Shown here: one piece after another, positions 27,185 through 36,748 of the stretch
How the letters are laid out: every line of letters starts with the position of its first letter
Numbering within the stretch: position 1 is the first letter of the stretch
Source: Rossellomorea marisflavi
GTDB lineage: Bacteria; Bacillota; Bacilli; Bacillales; Bacillaceae_B
Assembly (NCBI RefSeq): GCF_022170785.1
Contig: NZ_CP081870.1
Coordinates: 2,530,001 to 2,594,000, forward strand
Direction: 5' to 3'
Length of the DNA: 64,000 bases
The notes under the pieces: model-generated
Told to the model about the DNA's origin: nothing
Databases searched by the model: none
Seen by the model: only the letters and a program-made list of their open reading frames with translations
Translations under genes and position numbers: made by a program

Positions 27185-27331
27185 ACTTTCTTCTTTCGGA
27201 TTTTGCTACACCTACTATATCGAACGGAATGCATGAAAGTTTATGGGAAACAGGAAAACTTTATGACCATGTCGAGTAATCGACTTTCCGTTCCACCTCA
27301 GGGGGCGGCAATTCCTACTTATCCTGAAGTC

Positions 27332-27363
27332 GAAAAAAAGACAAACCGTTACGACGGTTTGTC
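27332..27363 (-). terminator. Terminator of ndk
   Basis: GACAAACCGT/ACGGTTTGTC stem followed by TTTTTTT on the minus strand. Confidence 0.9.
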
Positions 27364-27371
27364 GTGATGGA

Positions 27372-27818
27372 TCAGTAGACCCACTCGTTCATCAATTTTG
27401 AGTATTCAAGGAGCTCTTCCTCTTTAAAGAACAATCCGATTTCCCTGACAGCGCTTTCAGATGAGTCAGAACCGTGAATGATATTTTTACCGACCGTCAG
27501 CCCGAAGTCCCCGCGGATCGTACCTAGATTCGCGTCTTTAGGGTTTGTGGCACCCATCATTCCACGAGCGGTGGTGATGACATTTTCCCCTTGCCAAACC
27601 ATGGCAAAAACCGGTCCGGAAGTGATGAAATCGACTAATTCCCCGAAGAAAGGTCTTTCTTTATGCTCGCCATAGTGCTCCTTTGCAAGCTCTTCTGATA
27701 CGTTCATCAACTTGGCTCCTGCAAGCTGAAACCCCTTTTTTTCGAAACGTGCGACAATATCACCGATTAGTCCTCGTTGCACTCCGTCCGGTTTGACCAT
27801 TAAAAACGTTTTTTCCAT
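27372..27818 (-). CDS. ndk: Nucleoside diphosphate kinase Ndk
   Basis: Ndk balances nucleoside triphosphate pools by a phospho-histidine intermediate. The 148-residue protein has [16 protein letters not shown] and the active histidine in [12 protein letters not shown]. The ATG at 27818 follows GTGGGGAG; a GTG-like start three codons earlier is less likely. Confidence 0.97.
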   Translation of the reverse strand: MEKTFLMVKPDGVQRGLIGDIVARFEKKGFQLAGAKLMNVSEELAKEHYGEHKERPFFGELVDFITSGPVFAMVWQGENVITTARGMMGATNPKDANLGTIRGDFGLTVGKNIIHGSDSSESAVREIGLFFKEEELLEYSKLMNEWVY

Positions 27819-27931
27819 GCTCCCCACTCCTATTATATGTATGTATAGTATGTCTTAGGACATTACAAAAAAATAGTAACAGAGTTTCGCATGTTTGGCA
27901 ACGTTTCCATTTTAAATTTTCACAATATTTC

Positions 27932-28894
27932 TCAATATTTTCTTTTTCCAATATAATTTGCAATGTTTTTCAACGTACGCTTCACCTTGTTTGCAGGCAA
28001 GTGATCCAAGTCTTCAAGTGCCCTGTCGAGATACCTTTTGCTCAAGGCATAGGATCGTTCGATGGCATCTGTACCCCGTATAGCTTGTATAACTGACTGG
28101 ATTTCTTCCGGTGAACTTTCTTCCCTTACGCGTATGATCTTTTCCTTCACTTCTGGAACATCCATGGCGTAAAGGACCGGAAGAGTGATATTCCCTTGCC
28201 AAAGGTCGCTTCCCGCAGGTTTTCCGAGCTCCTTCTCCGTTGAAGTAAGATCAAGGATATCATCGATGATCTGATAGCTCATCCCGACGTTGTACCCGAA
28301 GTTGAACAGTCTTCTATGTACTTCTTCCGGTGCTCCAGAAGAGATGGCGCCCAGCTGGCAGCTGACCGCGATAAGGAGTGCCGTCTTCCGTTTGATCCGG
28401 AGGAGATAATCCCTAAGATGCTGGTCATATCGATACTTGTCCTGAATCTGGGCAATTTCTCCTTTGCACAGTTCCACCAGTGTATGGGACAGGATCCTGT
28501 GGGCCTCCGGCACCCTGATGTGGGTCATGTACTCCAGGGCACGAGCGAAAATATAATCGCCTGTATACATGGCAACCCGATTATCCCATTGTGCCTTGAT
28601 GGTGGGTTTACCCCTTCTGAGTTCCGCATCATCAATGACGTCATCATGGACAAGGGAGGCCATATGCATGAGCTCGAGGGATACAGCCGCATGTTTGACC
28701 ACATTGATATCATAATCGCCATACTTGGCAGACAGCAGGACAAATACAGGTCGTATCCGTTTACCTCCAGCCTGAAGAAGGTGAAGGGAAGCTTCTTGTA
28801 AAAGGGAAGAATCCGATTGGATTGCCACTTCCAGCTCTTTTTCTATTTCCTCGATATCCGCTTTGAGAAACGAATACAATCTATTTAACTTCAT
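27932..28894 (-). CDS. hepT: Heptaprenyl diphosphate synthase component II HepT
   Basis: This catalytic subunit of the trans-prenyltransferase makes the C35 side chain of menaquinone-7. Both aspartate-rich motifs are present: LVHDDVIDDAELRRG (first) and YQIIDDILDLTST (second), in 320 residues. It works only with HepS, encoded two genes upstream. GGTGGAG precedes the ATG at 28894. Confidence 0.96.
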   Translation of the reverse strand: MKLNRLYSFLKADIEEIEKELEVAIQSDSSLLQEASLHLLQAGGKRIRPVFVLLSAKYGDYDINVVKHAAVSLELMHMASLVHDDVIDDAELRRGKPTIKAQWDNRVAMYTGDYIFARALEYMTHIRVPEAHRILSHTLVELCKGEIAQIQDKYRYDQHLRDYLLRIKRKTALLIAVSCQLGAISSGAPEEVHRRLFNFGYNVGMSYQIIDDILDLTSTEKELGKPAGSDLWQGNITLPVLYAMDVPEVKEKIIRVREESSPEEIQSVIQAIRGTDAIERSYALSKRYLDRALEDLDHLPANKVKRTLKNIANYIGKRKY

Positions 28895-28929
28895 AGTTTC
28901 TCCACCCATTTACCCAAAATATCGTACGT

Positions 28930-29631
28930 TCACTTTTTCCCGGAATGCATCGCTGCCACACCGCCGCTAAATGGCTTCACGTGAACATCCCTGAAACCTG
29001 CTTCCCCGAACATCGTTGCAAGTTCTTTCATGCCCGGGAAATCCCTAGCCGATTCCTGCAGCCATGAATATTCATTGAAGCTCTTGGCAAACAGCTTTCC
29101 GAAGATCGGCATGATGAACCGGAAGTAGCCATAATACATCTGTTTGAAAACCGGCATCGTAGGCTGCGATGTTTCCAGGCAGACGGCCATTCCTCCAGGC
29201 TTCAGTACGCGATTCATTTCTTTGAGGACATGAAGATAATCAGGTACATTCCGAAGTCCGAAGCCGATGGTCACATAGTCGAATGTGTCGTCTTCAAAAG
29301 GCAGTTCCATGGCATTCCCATGAATCAGTTCGATATTGTCAAAGCGTGAGTCCCGTACTTTCTCTTCCCCGATTGAAAGCATGTTCTGACTGAAATCGAG
29401 TCCTTTTACCTCTCCCGTCTCACCGACCTCTTCAGCGATGGCCAATGTCCAGTCCGCCGTGCCGCAACATACATCCAGTGCCTTGCTTCCTGGTTCCACT
29501 GACATATGCTTCATTGTTTCCTTGCGCCACTTTTTATGCTGTTGAAAGCTGATGACGGAATTCATCTTATCGTAATTCCCATATATTTTTTCAAATACTC
29601 CATGTACTCTCTGTTCTTTAGACTGCTGCAT
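28930..29631 (-). CDS. menG: Demethylmenaquinone methyltransferase MenG
   Basis: The enzyme methylates demethylmenaquinone with SAM, the last step of menaquinone synthesis (called menH or ubiE in places). Residues [20 protein letters not shown] form SAM motif [25 protein letters not shown] and [11 protein letters not shown] follow. The ATG at 29631 has AAAGGA and begins 4 bp after the hepS stop, so the genes are translationally coupled; length 233. Confidence 0.96.
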   Translation of the reverse strand: MQQSKEQRVHGVFEKIYGNYDKMNSVISFQQHKKWRKETMKHMSVEPGSKALDVCCGTADWTLAIAEEVGETGEVKGLDFSQNMLSIGEEKVRDSRFDNIELIHGNAMELPFEDDTFDYVTIGFGLRNVPDYLHVLKEMNRVLKPGGMAVCLETSQPTMPVFKQMYYGYFRFIMPIFGKLFAKSFNEYSWLQESARDFPGMKELATMFGEAGFRDVHVKPFSGGVAAMHSGKK

Positions 29632-29635
29632 TCCT

Positions 29636-30472
29636 TTACCCTTCTTCCGCATATAATTTCGTCATTTCCCGTGGTTCGGCATAGGGCAGCAGTTCAAGTA
29701 CAATCTTTTTCAGATTGGGAGCAACAAGACCCCCATCCTCCATATTCCGATGAACGGCCGCTTTCACACCCTCAATGAGCCGGTCTAGGGACGAAAGCAA
29801 ATGCCTATGACCTTCACTTTTCTTTTTCAAGAGCCCGCTTTCCCTCAAGGCCGACGGTAGGCTAACCTTCGCCAGTGCCTGCAGGAAGCTTGTCGTTTCG
29901 GTCTCTTCCAAGCTGCTTCGCTCCTGGATGAGCTTCTTGTATACAAGCACATCCGAGACGACTTCTTCCCACCGGGAATCGTCCATGAATGCGAAGAAAT
30001 TGGAAATGATAGAGGCTTCCCTCTTTTTCAGGGTCTTCATAAGGGCGGTGATATCGGCGTGATCCCCCTTGTAGATGGATATCTTGCTCTCGTTGACTTC
30101 CTTGATGGCTTTTGCGAGAATCGCGATCAAATCAACCTCATCCGTTTCAGCGAGGATTTTGTAATATAGACTACTGAAATACACTCCGGCAAGGACCGTG
30201 AGCTGCCTTTCTTTCAGCGGATCAAACTCCGAATTCGTGACTTTTTCATGGGTATCAAGGGCAATCTGCAAAAGCATGGCAGTAGAAATCCACTGAACCT
30301 CTTCCAAGCTGATGTCCCCATTCGCCTCTACAAACGGAAGTAAAAGGAAATGGATCCGATCCCGATCAATATAGGGATGATCGATATATTCCTTTAAATA
30401 AGAGTGATGCAGCTGCTCTTCCACATATTGATGAATGATATTCGCTTGATGGTTGCAATCAATGAATTTCAT
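29636..30472 (-). CDS. hepS: Heptaprenyl diphosphate synthase component I HepS
   Basis: A 278-residue, poorly conserved helical subunit needed by HepT for chain-length control. It is recognised from position (hepS-menG-hepT order as in the B. subtilis gerC locus) and from its all-alpha character with the [18 protein letters not shown] and [19 protein letters not shown] segments. It lacks aspartate-rich catalytic motifs, as expected. An extended -10 promoter lies 55 nt upstream. Confidence 0.9.
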   Translation of the reverse strand: MKFIDCNHQANIIHQYVEEQLHHSYLKEYIDHPYIDRDRIHFLLLPFVEANGDISLEEVQWISTAMLLQIALDTHEKVTNSEFDPLKERQLTVLAGVYFSSLYYKILAETDEVDLIAILAKAIKEVNESKISIYKGDHADITALMKTLKKREASIISNFFAFMDDSRWEEVVSDVLVYKKLIQERSSLEETETTSFLQALAKVSLPSALRESGLLKKKSEGHRHLLSSLDRLIEGVKAAVHRNMEDGGLVAPNLKKIVLELLPYAEPREMTKLYAEEG

Positions 30473-30526
30473 ACCCGGTAATCCCCATTTCTACTATGTA
30501 TCGATCTATAATTTTCAGCACTATGT

Positions 30527-30535
30527 ATTATATCA
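30527..30535 (-). promoter_or_regulatory. Extended -10 promoter of hepS-menG-hepT
   Basis: TGATATAAT on the minus strand, a perfect extended -10; no good -35 at 16-18 bp. Confidence 0.5.
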
Positions 30536-30648
30536 TAAATTCATGTCCAATTGGGTAAACCGCCGCGAGGTTTATAGTGAAGGGACGATGGCGAAGGCCG
30601 TACCTTCTTCCACGTCCCGCGGATTGTGCACCCTATTCACGGTCGACC

Positions 30649-30870
30649 TTATTTCCGGCTGTCGCTTTCCATTTCGCCATAGGCCGTCTGGATGGACGCT
30701 TTGCCCCGGATCTTGATGGCAGATGTGTGATCGGTGAATTGAGCGATCATCACTTCCCCTTTATCAAGCTTCTCAGAATGGTGGAAACGAGTATCCGTTC
30801 CCCGGGTCAGACCGATGACATTCACGCCATCTTCAATCGCTTTGATTACAATGTAGTCATTGCTGTTCAT
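30649..30870 (-). CDS. mtrB: Trp RNA-binding attenuation protein TRAP (MtrB)
   Basis: TRAP forms an 11-subunit ring that, when loaded with tryptophan, binds 11 (G/U)AG repeats in trp leader RNAs and causes termination or blocks translation. The 73 residues are close to B. subtilis Mtr[49 protein letters not shown]. The RNA-contacting Lys and Arg positions (KIRGK) are kept. It follows folE by 19 bp as in mtrA-mtrB. The trp operon is not in its usual place in this window. Confidence 0.96.
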   Translation of the reverse strand: MNSNDYIVIKAIEDGVNVIGLTRGTDTRFHHSEKLDKGEVMIAQFTDHTSAIKIRGKASIQTAYGEMESDSRK

Positions 30871-30889
30871 CCACGTTCACTCCCGAGTA

Positions 30890-31456
30890 TTAGTCCTTGA
30901 TGAACGAAAGCACTTCGTTCCTCGCTTGTGCGTCTTCCTTGTAGCTTCCGCGCACAGCCGTTGTAACGGTACTTGCCCCCGGCTTTTTCACGCCACGCAT
31001 TGTCATGCACATATGTTCAGCTTCAACCACGACCATGACACCGTGAGGGTCGAGCGTCTCCATGATGGTATCTGCAACGGTCGATGTGATCCTCTCTTGA
31101 AGCTGAGGACGTTTTGCAACCGTCTCTACCGCACGTGCAAGTTTACTAAGTCCGGTCACCCTGCCATTACGGGGAATATAAGCTACATGAGCCTTCCCGA
31201 AGAATGGTACAAGATGATGTTCGCACATGGAGTGGAACGGGATATCTTTGACAAGGACAAGCTCTTCATGATCTTCACCGAAGATCGTTTCAAAATATTC
31301 CTTCGGATCCTGATTCATTCCCGAAAATACTTCAGCATACATTTTGGCTACCCTTTTTGGTGTATCGAGCAAACCTTCTCTATTAGGATTATCTCCTATC
31401 GCTTCCAGAATTAATCGGACAGCGTCTTCAATCTGGCGGTAATTCACTTCAGCCAT
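30890..31456 (-). CDS. folE: GTP cyclohydrolase I FolE
   Basis: FolE (mtrA) converts GTP to dihydroneopterin triphosphate, the first step to folate. In 188 residues the zinc ligands appear in [16 protein letters not shown] and [26 protein letters not shown] is the conserved core. AGGAGG precedes the ATG. First gene of folE-mtrB. Confidence 0.97.
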   Translation of the reverse strand: MAEVNYRQIEDAVRLILEAIGDNPNREGLLDTPKRVAKMYAEVFSGMNQDPKEYFETIFGEDHEELVLVKDIPFHSMCEHHLVPFFGKAHVAYIPRNGRVTGLSKLARAVETVAKRPQLQERITSTVADTIMETLDPHGVMVVVEAEHMCMTMRGVKKPGASTVTTAVRGSYKEDAQARNEVLSFIKD

Positions 31457-31513
31457 CGTCGTTTCCTCCTAAAGTAACTTAAAGAAATAGTAACATTGTA
31501 TATAGTATCACAA

Positions 31514-31566
31514 GCCATCACCCCCATCAAAGCAGAGTGCTTTGTGAACGCGCCGCGTGATGGCAT
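31514..31566. repeat. Inverted repeat around the presumed folE promoter
   Basis: GCCATCAC and GTGATGGC form 8-bp arms with an inner CAAAGCA/TGCTTTG hairpin. On the minus strand TTGATG and TACTAT with a 17-bp spacer overlap the right side, so the dyad may lie over the folE promoter. Confidence 0.35.
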
Positions 31567-31570
31567 CCGA

Positions 31571-31601
31571 TAAAAAAAAGACCGCACAATGTGCGGTCTT
31601 T
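31571..31601 (-). terminator. Terminator of hbs
   Basis: AAAGACCGCAC/GTGCGGTCTTT stem followed by TTTTTT on the minus strand. Confidence 0.92.
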
Positions 31602-31618
31602 ACGCTCAAAGTATGTAA

Positions 31619-31891
31619 TTATTTTACAGCTTCTTTAAGCGCTTTACCTGGTTTGAAAGCAGGTACTTTGCTTGCTGAGATCTCGATTTCTTCACCAGTT
31701 TGTGGGTTGCGGCCTTTACGGGCAGCACGCTCGCGTACCTCGAAGTTACCGAATCCGATCAACTGTACTTTATCACCATTTGCCAGTGATTCCTGGATTG
31801 TATCAAAAACAGCGTCGACTGCTTTTGTTGCGTCCTTCTTAGAAAGTTCAGCAGCTTCTGCAACAGCATTGATTAGTTCTGTCTTGTTCAT
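31619..31891 (-). CDS. hbs: DNA-binding protein HU (HBsu)
   Basis: The 90-residue nucleoid protein has the helical dimer part ([21 protein letters not shown]) and the beta arm with the intercalating proline in [21 protein letters not shown] lies 5 nt before the ATG at 31891, a very strong site for an abundant protein. In B. subtilis hbs has a long leader; here nearly 800 bp lie upstream. Confidence 0.98.
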   Translation of the reverse strand: MNKTELINAVAEAAELSKKDATKAVDAVFDTIQESLANGDKVQLIGFGNFEVRERAARKGRNPQTGEEIEISASKVPAFKPGKALKEAVK

Positions 31892-31969
31892 GCCATTCAC
31901 CTCCTCCCAAGGAAATGCCTCAGTTTTGGTTCATTTACTTTTACTATCATTAGTAAACAAGTTTAGCGA

Positions 31970-32655
31970 ATTCTATACATGAACAGTAAAAAATCGCTTG
32001 AAAACGTTGATGAATCAATATTCAACAACAATTCTGTTAGTAGATTATCATAATAGATTGGCCTTAGCAAGAATAAAACCAGAAATAATGGGAATCTTTT
32101 CTTATTTGATACACAAATGTAATAGAAACCCCTCTTTTTGCTTTAAATACAAGGTTTATCCATCATTCCACCCTTGGTCACTCTACCCTTTGGCACGTTT
32201 TAGTAAACCTTTTGACGCCTGGCTTGTCTGAGGTTAATGAGAAAAATTGCTTCATGGCCGATCAAAATGATCCAGATATCGGATTATCGTCTCCACCCTG
32301 TCCACTCATCGCCAGCCGGGTGTTCAAGCCACAGGGTCCTTCATGGACGGTCACTCACTGGGACAGTATCGTTCGACCGGTTTTGCATTTTTTATAGTAC
32401 TCCAAGAGTTCCTCACACCTCTCCCCCGTCCGATTGCACGGGAGATTCGGGTACACCCATCCCCGATCACATTCAGGCTTCCCACCGGATGCCACCCATC
32501 TCATAAGCTGGGACACCTCTTATAGAGACCGCCTTCTTGCATGCCCCGGCTAACCGACCTGTCCGCTCAGTGCGGACAGGTGATGACGCTTTACTGTAGG
32601 ACATCACCGATAGAAAGGCGGAATAACCCGCGATGCACGTCAGGAATTTCACATA
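31970..32655. other. Gene-free stretch between spoIVA and hbs with RNA-like inverted repeats
   Basis: No convincing coding frame is seen on either strand. The part 32290-32625 is GC-richer than the flanks and holds several compatible helices: 32529-32535 with 32615-32621 (CCGCCTT/AAGGCGG) enclosing a perfect 10-bp hairpin 32557-32581 (ACCTGTCCGC) and a GATG/CATC helix, plus a CCCGT/ACGGG hairpin at 32425-32442 and ACCCTGT/ACAGGGT at about 32294-32338. It may be a noncoding RNA or a long hbs leader. No tRNA, rRNA, 6S or RNase P signature was recognised. Confidence 0.35.
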
Positions 32656-32691
32656 AAAAAACCTCCCGACGTTTGCTCCTGTCGGGAGGTT
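32655..32691 (-). terminator. Terminator of spoIVA
   Basis: AACCTCCCGAC/GTCGGGAGGTT stem followed by TTTTTT on the minus strand, starting 5 bp after the stop. Confidence 0.93.
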
Positions 32692-32695
32692 CCGG

Positions 32696-34174
32696 TTAGA
32701 GGATGATGGCGATCAGACCGCCTGACCCTTCATTGATGATCCGTTCCAGTGTATCCTTGAGTTTGTAGCGGGCATTTTCAGGCATGAGGGATAGCTTTGC
32801 CTGGATGCCTTCCCTTACGATCGAGCTCAGGGAACGTCCGAAGATATCTGAATTCCAGATTGATAGTGGATCGTCTTCGAAGTCCTGCATGAGGTAGCGC
32901 ACGAGTTCTTCGCTTTGCTTCTCCGTCCCGATGATCGGTTCGAACTTGGACTGAACATCGACCTTGATCATATGGATCGACGGGGCGACGGCTTTCAGGC
33001 TGACGCCGAAACGTGAACCCTGCCTGATGATTTCCGGCTCATCGAGGCTCATGTCGGACAAGGACGGAGCTGCAATGCCATATCCAGTCTGTTTCACCAT
33101 CCGTAACGCATCTGATATTTGGTCATATTCTGCTTTGGCGTGGGCGAAATCCTGCATGAGTTCCAGAAGGTGATCTTTCCCCCTGATCTCGACGCCGACG
33201 ATTTCCTTCAGTACCTCATCGTAGAGCTCATCCGGTGCATACAGGTCGATTTCGGCTATCCCCTGCCCCATGTCGATACCGGCCAACCCAGCCCTCTCGA
33301 TATGCTCGATTTCGCTGAAGTGGTGGACGACCCGGTCTACATCCCTCAGGCGCTTGATATCTTTCACCGTCTCCTTGACGGCTTCCTGATAGTTCTGTCT
33401 CAACCAATGCTCTTCTTTCAGCACCATGACCCAGCTCGGTAGATTGACGTTCACTTCCAAGACCGGGAATTCGAACAGTGCTTCCCTCAGGACGTTCATG
33501 ACGTCCGAATCCCTCATGCTTTCGACGCTCATGGCAAGCACCGGGATATCGTATTTATCCTGAAGCTTCAGTCTCAGGTCTTCGGTTTCCGGCGCATGAG
33601 GCCTTGCCGAGTTGATGACCATGATGAACGGCTTGCCGACTTCCTTCAGTTCTTCAATCACTCTCTCTTCCGCTTCGATATAATCTCCGCGGCCGATTTC
33701 GCCGATGGATCCGTCGGTCGTGACGACCACACCGATCGTGGAATGCTCCTGGATGACTTTACGTGTCCCGATCTCAGCCGCTTCATGGAACGGGATCGGT
33801 TCTTCATACCACGGCGTGTTGATCATCCTCGGGCCATTCTCATCTTCATATCCCTTGGCACCCGGAACGGTATACCCCACACAGTCTACCAATCTTATAT
33901 TCACTTCAAGGCCTTCGTCCACATGAACGGAAATGGCCTGATTTGGTACAAATTTCGGCTCTGTCGTCATGATGGTCCTTCCGGCAGCGCTCTGAGGCAG
34001 TTCATCCTGTGCCCTGGCCCGCTCGGATTCACTTGCAATATTGGGTAGGACCACCAGTTCCATGAATTTCTTAATGAACGTCGACTTCCCGGTCCTTACA
34101 GCCCCTACAACCCCCAGGTAAATATCCCCACCCGTTCTTTCGGCAATGTCTTTAAATAGATCGACTCTTTCCAA
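32696..34174 (-). CDS. spoIVA: Spore coat morphogenetic ATPase SpoIVA
   Basis: SpoIVA polymerises on the outer forespore membrane with ATP hydrolysis and forms the base layer of the coat. The 492 residues equal the B. subtilis length and are highly conserved. Walker A is GVVGAVRTGKSTFIKKF at residues 22-38 and the C-terminus GGLIAIIL, needed for localisation, is intact. The start is a TTG with AGGAGGGAG upstream, in line with the known start MEKVDIF. Transcription by sigma-E is expected from the family. Confidence 0.98.
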   Translation of the reverse strand: MERVDLFKDIAERTGGDIYLGVVGAVRTGKSTFIKKFMELVVLPNIASESERARAQDELPQSAAGRTIMTTEPKFVPNQAISVHVDEGLEVNIRLVDCVGYTVPGAKGYEDENGPRMINTPWYEEPIPFHEAAEIGTRKVIQEHSTIGVVVTTDGSIGEIGRGDYIEAEERVIEELKEVGKPFIMVINSARPHAPETEDLRLKLQDKYDIPVLAMSVESMRDSDVMNVLREALFEFPVLEVNVNLPSWVMVLKEEHWLRQNYQEAVKETVKDIKRLRDVDRVVHHFSEIEHIERAGLAGIDMGQGIAEIDLYAPDELYDEVLKEIVGVEIRGKDHLLELMQDFAHAKAEYDQISDALRMVKQTGYGIAAPSLSDMSLDEPEIIRQGSRFGVSLKAVAPSIHMIKVDVQSKFEPIIGTEKQSEELVRYLMQDFEDDPLSIWNSDIFGRSLSSIVREGIQAKLSLMPENARYKLKDTLERIINEGSGGLIAIIL

Positions 34175-34375
34175 GAGACTCCCTCCTATCTTCTATTCCA
34201 AGGATCGAATTCATCCGCTTATGCTGTCTCTCACAGTAGGTTTGATGTTGTCCTAATGTCTTAAGACTATTAATATGCACCTTTTACCCCCTTATGAATG
34301 ATTTCAGAAATTTATTATGTCTTGGCATTTATGATCCTTCATACAGAGAAGGGAATAAAAAATGTCATAATAAAA

Positions 34376-34413
34376 AACCCTTCTCCTACACTATATTTTG
34401 CAGAAGAAGGGTT
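34376..34413 (-). terminator. Terminator of yphF
   Basis: AACCCTTCT/AGAAGGGTT stem with a long loop and a TTTTTT tract on the minus strand, just past the yphF stop. Confidence 0.75.
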
Positions 34414-34417
34414 ATGC

Positions 34418-35125
34418 CTATTTTGTCATGAAGACCGGTTCATTCTTATCGTCAATCGTATAAGGGAGTGAATAGGCAGGGACGAATAGAGAATCCTCGG
34501 TCAATAGCCTGCGGATGTCCTCCCCTTCCTTCACATCGTTTCGATCTTTCACTTTATCGTACAAATCCATCGAGTAGTCTACGAAGATCTCCCCGTCTCC
34601 GTTGATAACAAGAGGGAGATTATGATTCGTATATGGACTTTGTACATAAACTTCATCATCATATCCAAGTTCTTTATAGTTGAGCTTGTATACATTTTCC
34701 GCCATCTGCTTTTCAAAAGGAGGATAATCCTGAGCCTGGATACGGATATTCACTTCCCTGATCCTTTCAGCCATCCGAAGATCAAAAATCTTCACTTTGG
34801 GATCCTCTTCTGCATCGATGATGACATATTGGAAAATACCACCGCTCTCAAATGCATTACCCGGTACTTCATTGAGATACTGAGGAACGAGCTTTTTGAA
34901 ATCCAGGGGATATTTCTGATAGATGGGGGTGTCTTCTTCCTTTGTTTTGATCGGAAGAAGCCCGCCCGTGTCTTTCTGATATGTATCGACGGCTTCTTGA
35001 ACCGATTTGACCTGGGCATCGTAAGGAATTTTGTTCTGGCTTTTATTTTTTTCCGGATACAAGCATCCCGATAGGAGGCTCATGGTGATGACCAGAAGCA
35101 AGGCTAGTACTCCGTTCTTATTCAA
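34418..35125 (-). CDS. yphF: YphF-type lipoprotein
   Basis: A 235-residue exported protein with a lipoprotein signal: hydrophobic VLALLLVITMSLLSGC, where C21 would be lipidated. The rest is soluble and acidic with no catalytic motif I recognise (DTYQKDTGGLLPIKT is a typical stretch). B. subtilis yphF is at this place next to spoIVA. The start is TTG with AAAGGA 9 nt upstream. Function unknown. Confidence 0.85.
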   Translation of the reverse strand: MNKNGVLALLLVITMSLLSGCLYPEKNKSQNKIPYDAQVKSVQEAVDTYQKDTGGLLPIKTKEEDTPIYQKYPLDFKKLVPQYLNEVPGNAFESGGIFQYVIIDAEEDPKVKIFDLRMAERIREVNIRIQAQDYPPFEKQMAENVYKLNYKELGYDDEVYVQSPYTNHNLPLVINGDGEIFVDYSMDLYDKVKDRNDVKEGEDIRRLLTEDSLFVPAYSLPYTIDDKNEPVFMTK

Positions 35126-35201
35126 TCATAATCGTCCTTTCACAATGGAGCTGTTCAACCCGCCGTTATCATACGGCACCTTCGGACAGGATTGAAGCGC
35201 T

Positions 35202-35399
35202 TTAATTTGACGGTCCGCTCAATACGATATAGAGCATGGTGAGCCCTCCGGCTATCATCATGATATAGGCCGCAAAGGCAGTGACGAATTTCAATACCTT
35301 TTGCTTGATTTTATACCTGCTGAAGTAAATGGTCATGATTGCAAAAAACATAAAGCCCATCGATGCGAATGAAATCCACATCTTCATCATTGATGTCAT
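35202..35399 (-). CDS. yphE: DUF2768 small membrane protein YphE
   Basis: A 65-residue protein with two membrane helices (WISFASMGFMFFAIMTIYF and FAAYIMMIAGGLTMLYIVL) joined by a basic loop. GGAGGGG precedes the ATG. This is the DUF2768 family found next to spoIVA in spore formers; function unknown. Confidence 0.85.
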   Translation of the reverse strand: MTSMMKMWISFASMGFMFFAIMTIYFSRYKIKQKVLKFVTAFAAYIMMIAGGLTMLYIVLSGPSN

Positions 35400-35526
35400 G
35401 ATGTATCCCCTCCCATTTATCGAATTGTATTATAACATAAGAAATTCCGAAAAAAACAAAAAATCCGAATCTGAAACAAAGTTTCCATTATTATGTGATG
35501 CAGCGTATTCATTTCCAACATATCGC

Positions 35527-35574
35527 AAAAAAACAGCCGATAATATCCAGGGAACCCCCTATCATTACCGGCTG
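35527..35574 (-). terminator. Terminator downstream of gpsA
   Basis: CAGCCGGTAAT pairs with ATTATCGGCTG around a loop; TTTTTTT follows on the minus strand. It lies 108 nt after the gpsA stop. Confidence 0.85.
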
Positions 35575-35681
35575 AACAGCTTGAGACCTACCCATCCATA
35601 AGCAAAGCTGTATATATTCAAGACAGTGTATGCACGTTTGTTGGTTGCGTATCCTCTATATGCCCATGGATGGCTGTTTTT

Positions 35682-36731
35682 TTAATCCGTCAGACGTTCT
35701 CCGAGGATATTGACGAGATCTTCCATTTCGTTCGTCTTGACCCTTGCCATGAGATGGTCGACCGCTTCCTTCGCCTTGACCTCATTGAATAGGACATCAT
35801 AAAGAACATTCGTGATCGGCATCTTCACATCGTACTTTTCGGCTAGCTGATGGGCAGCCTTCGTTGTACGGACACCTTCCACCACCATCCCCATGTTTTC
35901 CAGGACTTCATCGAGATTCTTTCCTTGACCGAGTAGATTTCCGGCTCTCCAGTTCCTGGAGTGGACGCTTGTACACGTAACGATCAGATCACCGATACCC
36001 GTAAGGCCTGAGAACGTCAGGGGATTGGCACCCATTTTCGTACCCAGTCGCGCGATTTCTGCGAGTCCCCTCGTAATGAGGGCTGCCTTCGCATTATCAC
36101 CGTAACCAAGGCCGTCCGTGATCCCGGCAGCAAGGGCGATGATGTTTTTCAGGGCTCCGCCGATTTCAACACCAAGAAGATCAGGGTTTGTATACACCCT
36201 GAAGTTCTTGTTCATGAAAAGATCTTGCACTTCTTCTGCAGCCTTCATATTCTTCGAGGAGACCGTGACCGTCGTCGGATGGCGCAAGCTTACTTCTTCG
36301 GCATGACTCGGTCCAGAAAGGACAACAATCGCCTCCCTGTTCACTTCATCCATTTCTTCTTCGATGATTTCAGAGATCGTCAAAAGTGAATCCGGTTCAA
36401 TCCCTTTACTCACATGAACAACCGTCAGCGGGCCAGCCTGTTTCTCCTGAATCCGTCCGAGTACCCCGCGGATCGCTTTTGTCGGGACCGCAAGGATGAT
36501 CGTGTCCACCCCTTGAAGGGCTTCTGCCAAATCGTGATAGCCGCGGATCGTTTCAGGTAGTTTAATATCTTTCAGATACTTCCCGTTCGTATGATGACGA
36601 TTGATTTCGTCGATCTGTTCATGTTTATGTCCCCATAGGCGGACCGGTACGTCGTTATCGGCGAGGACCATGGCCAGGGCAGAACCCCAGCTCCCCGCGC
36701 CGATCACGGCAACTTCTTTAGAATGTTTCAC
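35682..36731 (-). CDS. gpsA: Glycerol-3-phosphate dehydrogenase [NAD(P)+] GpsA
   Basis: GpsA reduces dihydroxyacetone phosphate to sn-glycerol-3-phosphate for phospholipids. [16 protein letters not shown] is the dinucleotide loop, and [31 protein letters not shown] and [15 protein letters not shown] are family motifs; length 349. The start is a GTG with AGGTG upstream. It lies 17 bp after der. The stop is followed by a further 38 open codons in the same frame before the terminator, noted under findings. Confidence 0.96.
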   Translation of the reverse strand: MKHSKEVAVIGAGSWGSALAMVLADNDVPVRLWGHKHEQIDEINRHHTNGKYLKDIKLPETIRGYHDLAEALQGVDTIILAVPTKAIRGVLGRIQEKQAGPLTVVHVSKGIEPDSLLTISEIIEEEMDEVNREAIVVLSGPSHAEEVSLRHPTTVTVSSKNMKAAEEVQDLFMNKNFRVYTNPDLLGVEIGGALKNIIALAAGITDGLGYGDNAKAALITRGLAEIARLGTKMGANPLTFSGLTGIGDLIVTCTSVHSRNWRAGNLLGQGKNLDEVLENMGMVVEGVRTTKAAHQLAEKYDVKMPITNVLYDVLFNEVKAKEAVDHLMARVKTNEMEDLVNILGERLTD

Positions 36732-36748
36732 TGCCTACACCTGCCTCA

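Noticed and set aside
27760..27963. 67-codon minus-strand frame between hepT and ndk
   Set aside because: Overlaps the true ndk start in another frame and lacks any family feature.
31998..32506. Small plus-strand frames in the spoIVA-hbs gap
   Set aside because: No binding sites, biased composition (Pro/Ser/Cys-rich) and overlapping alternatives; the region looks like RNA or noncoding DNA.
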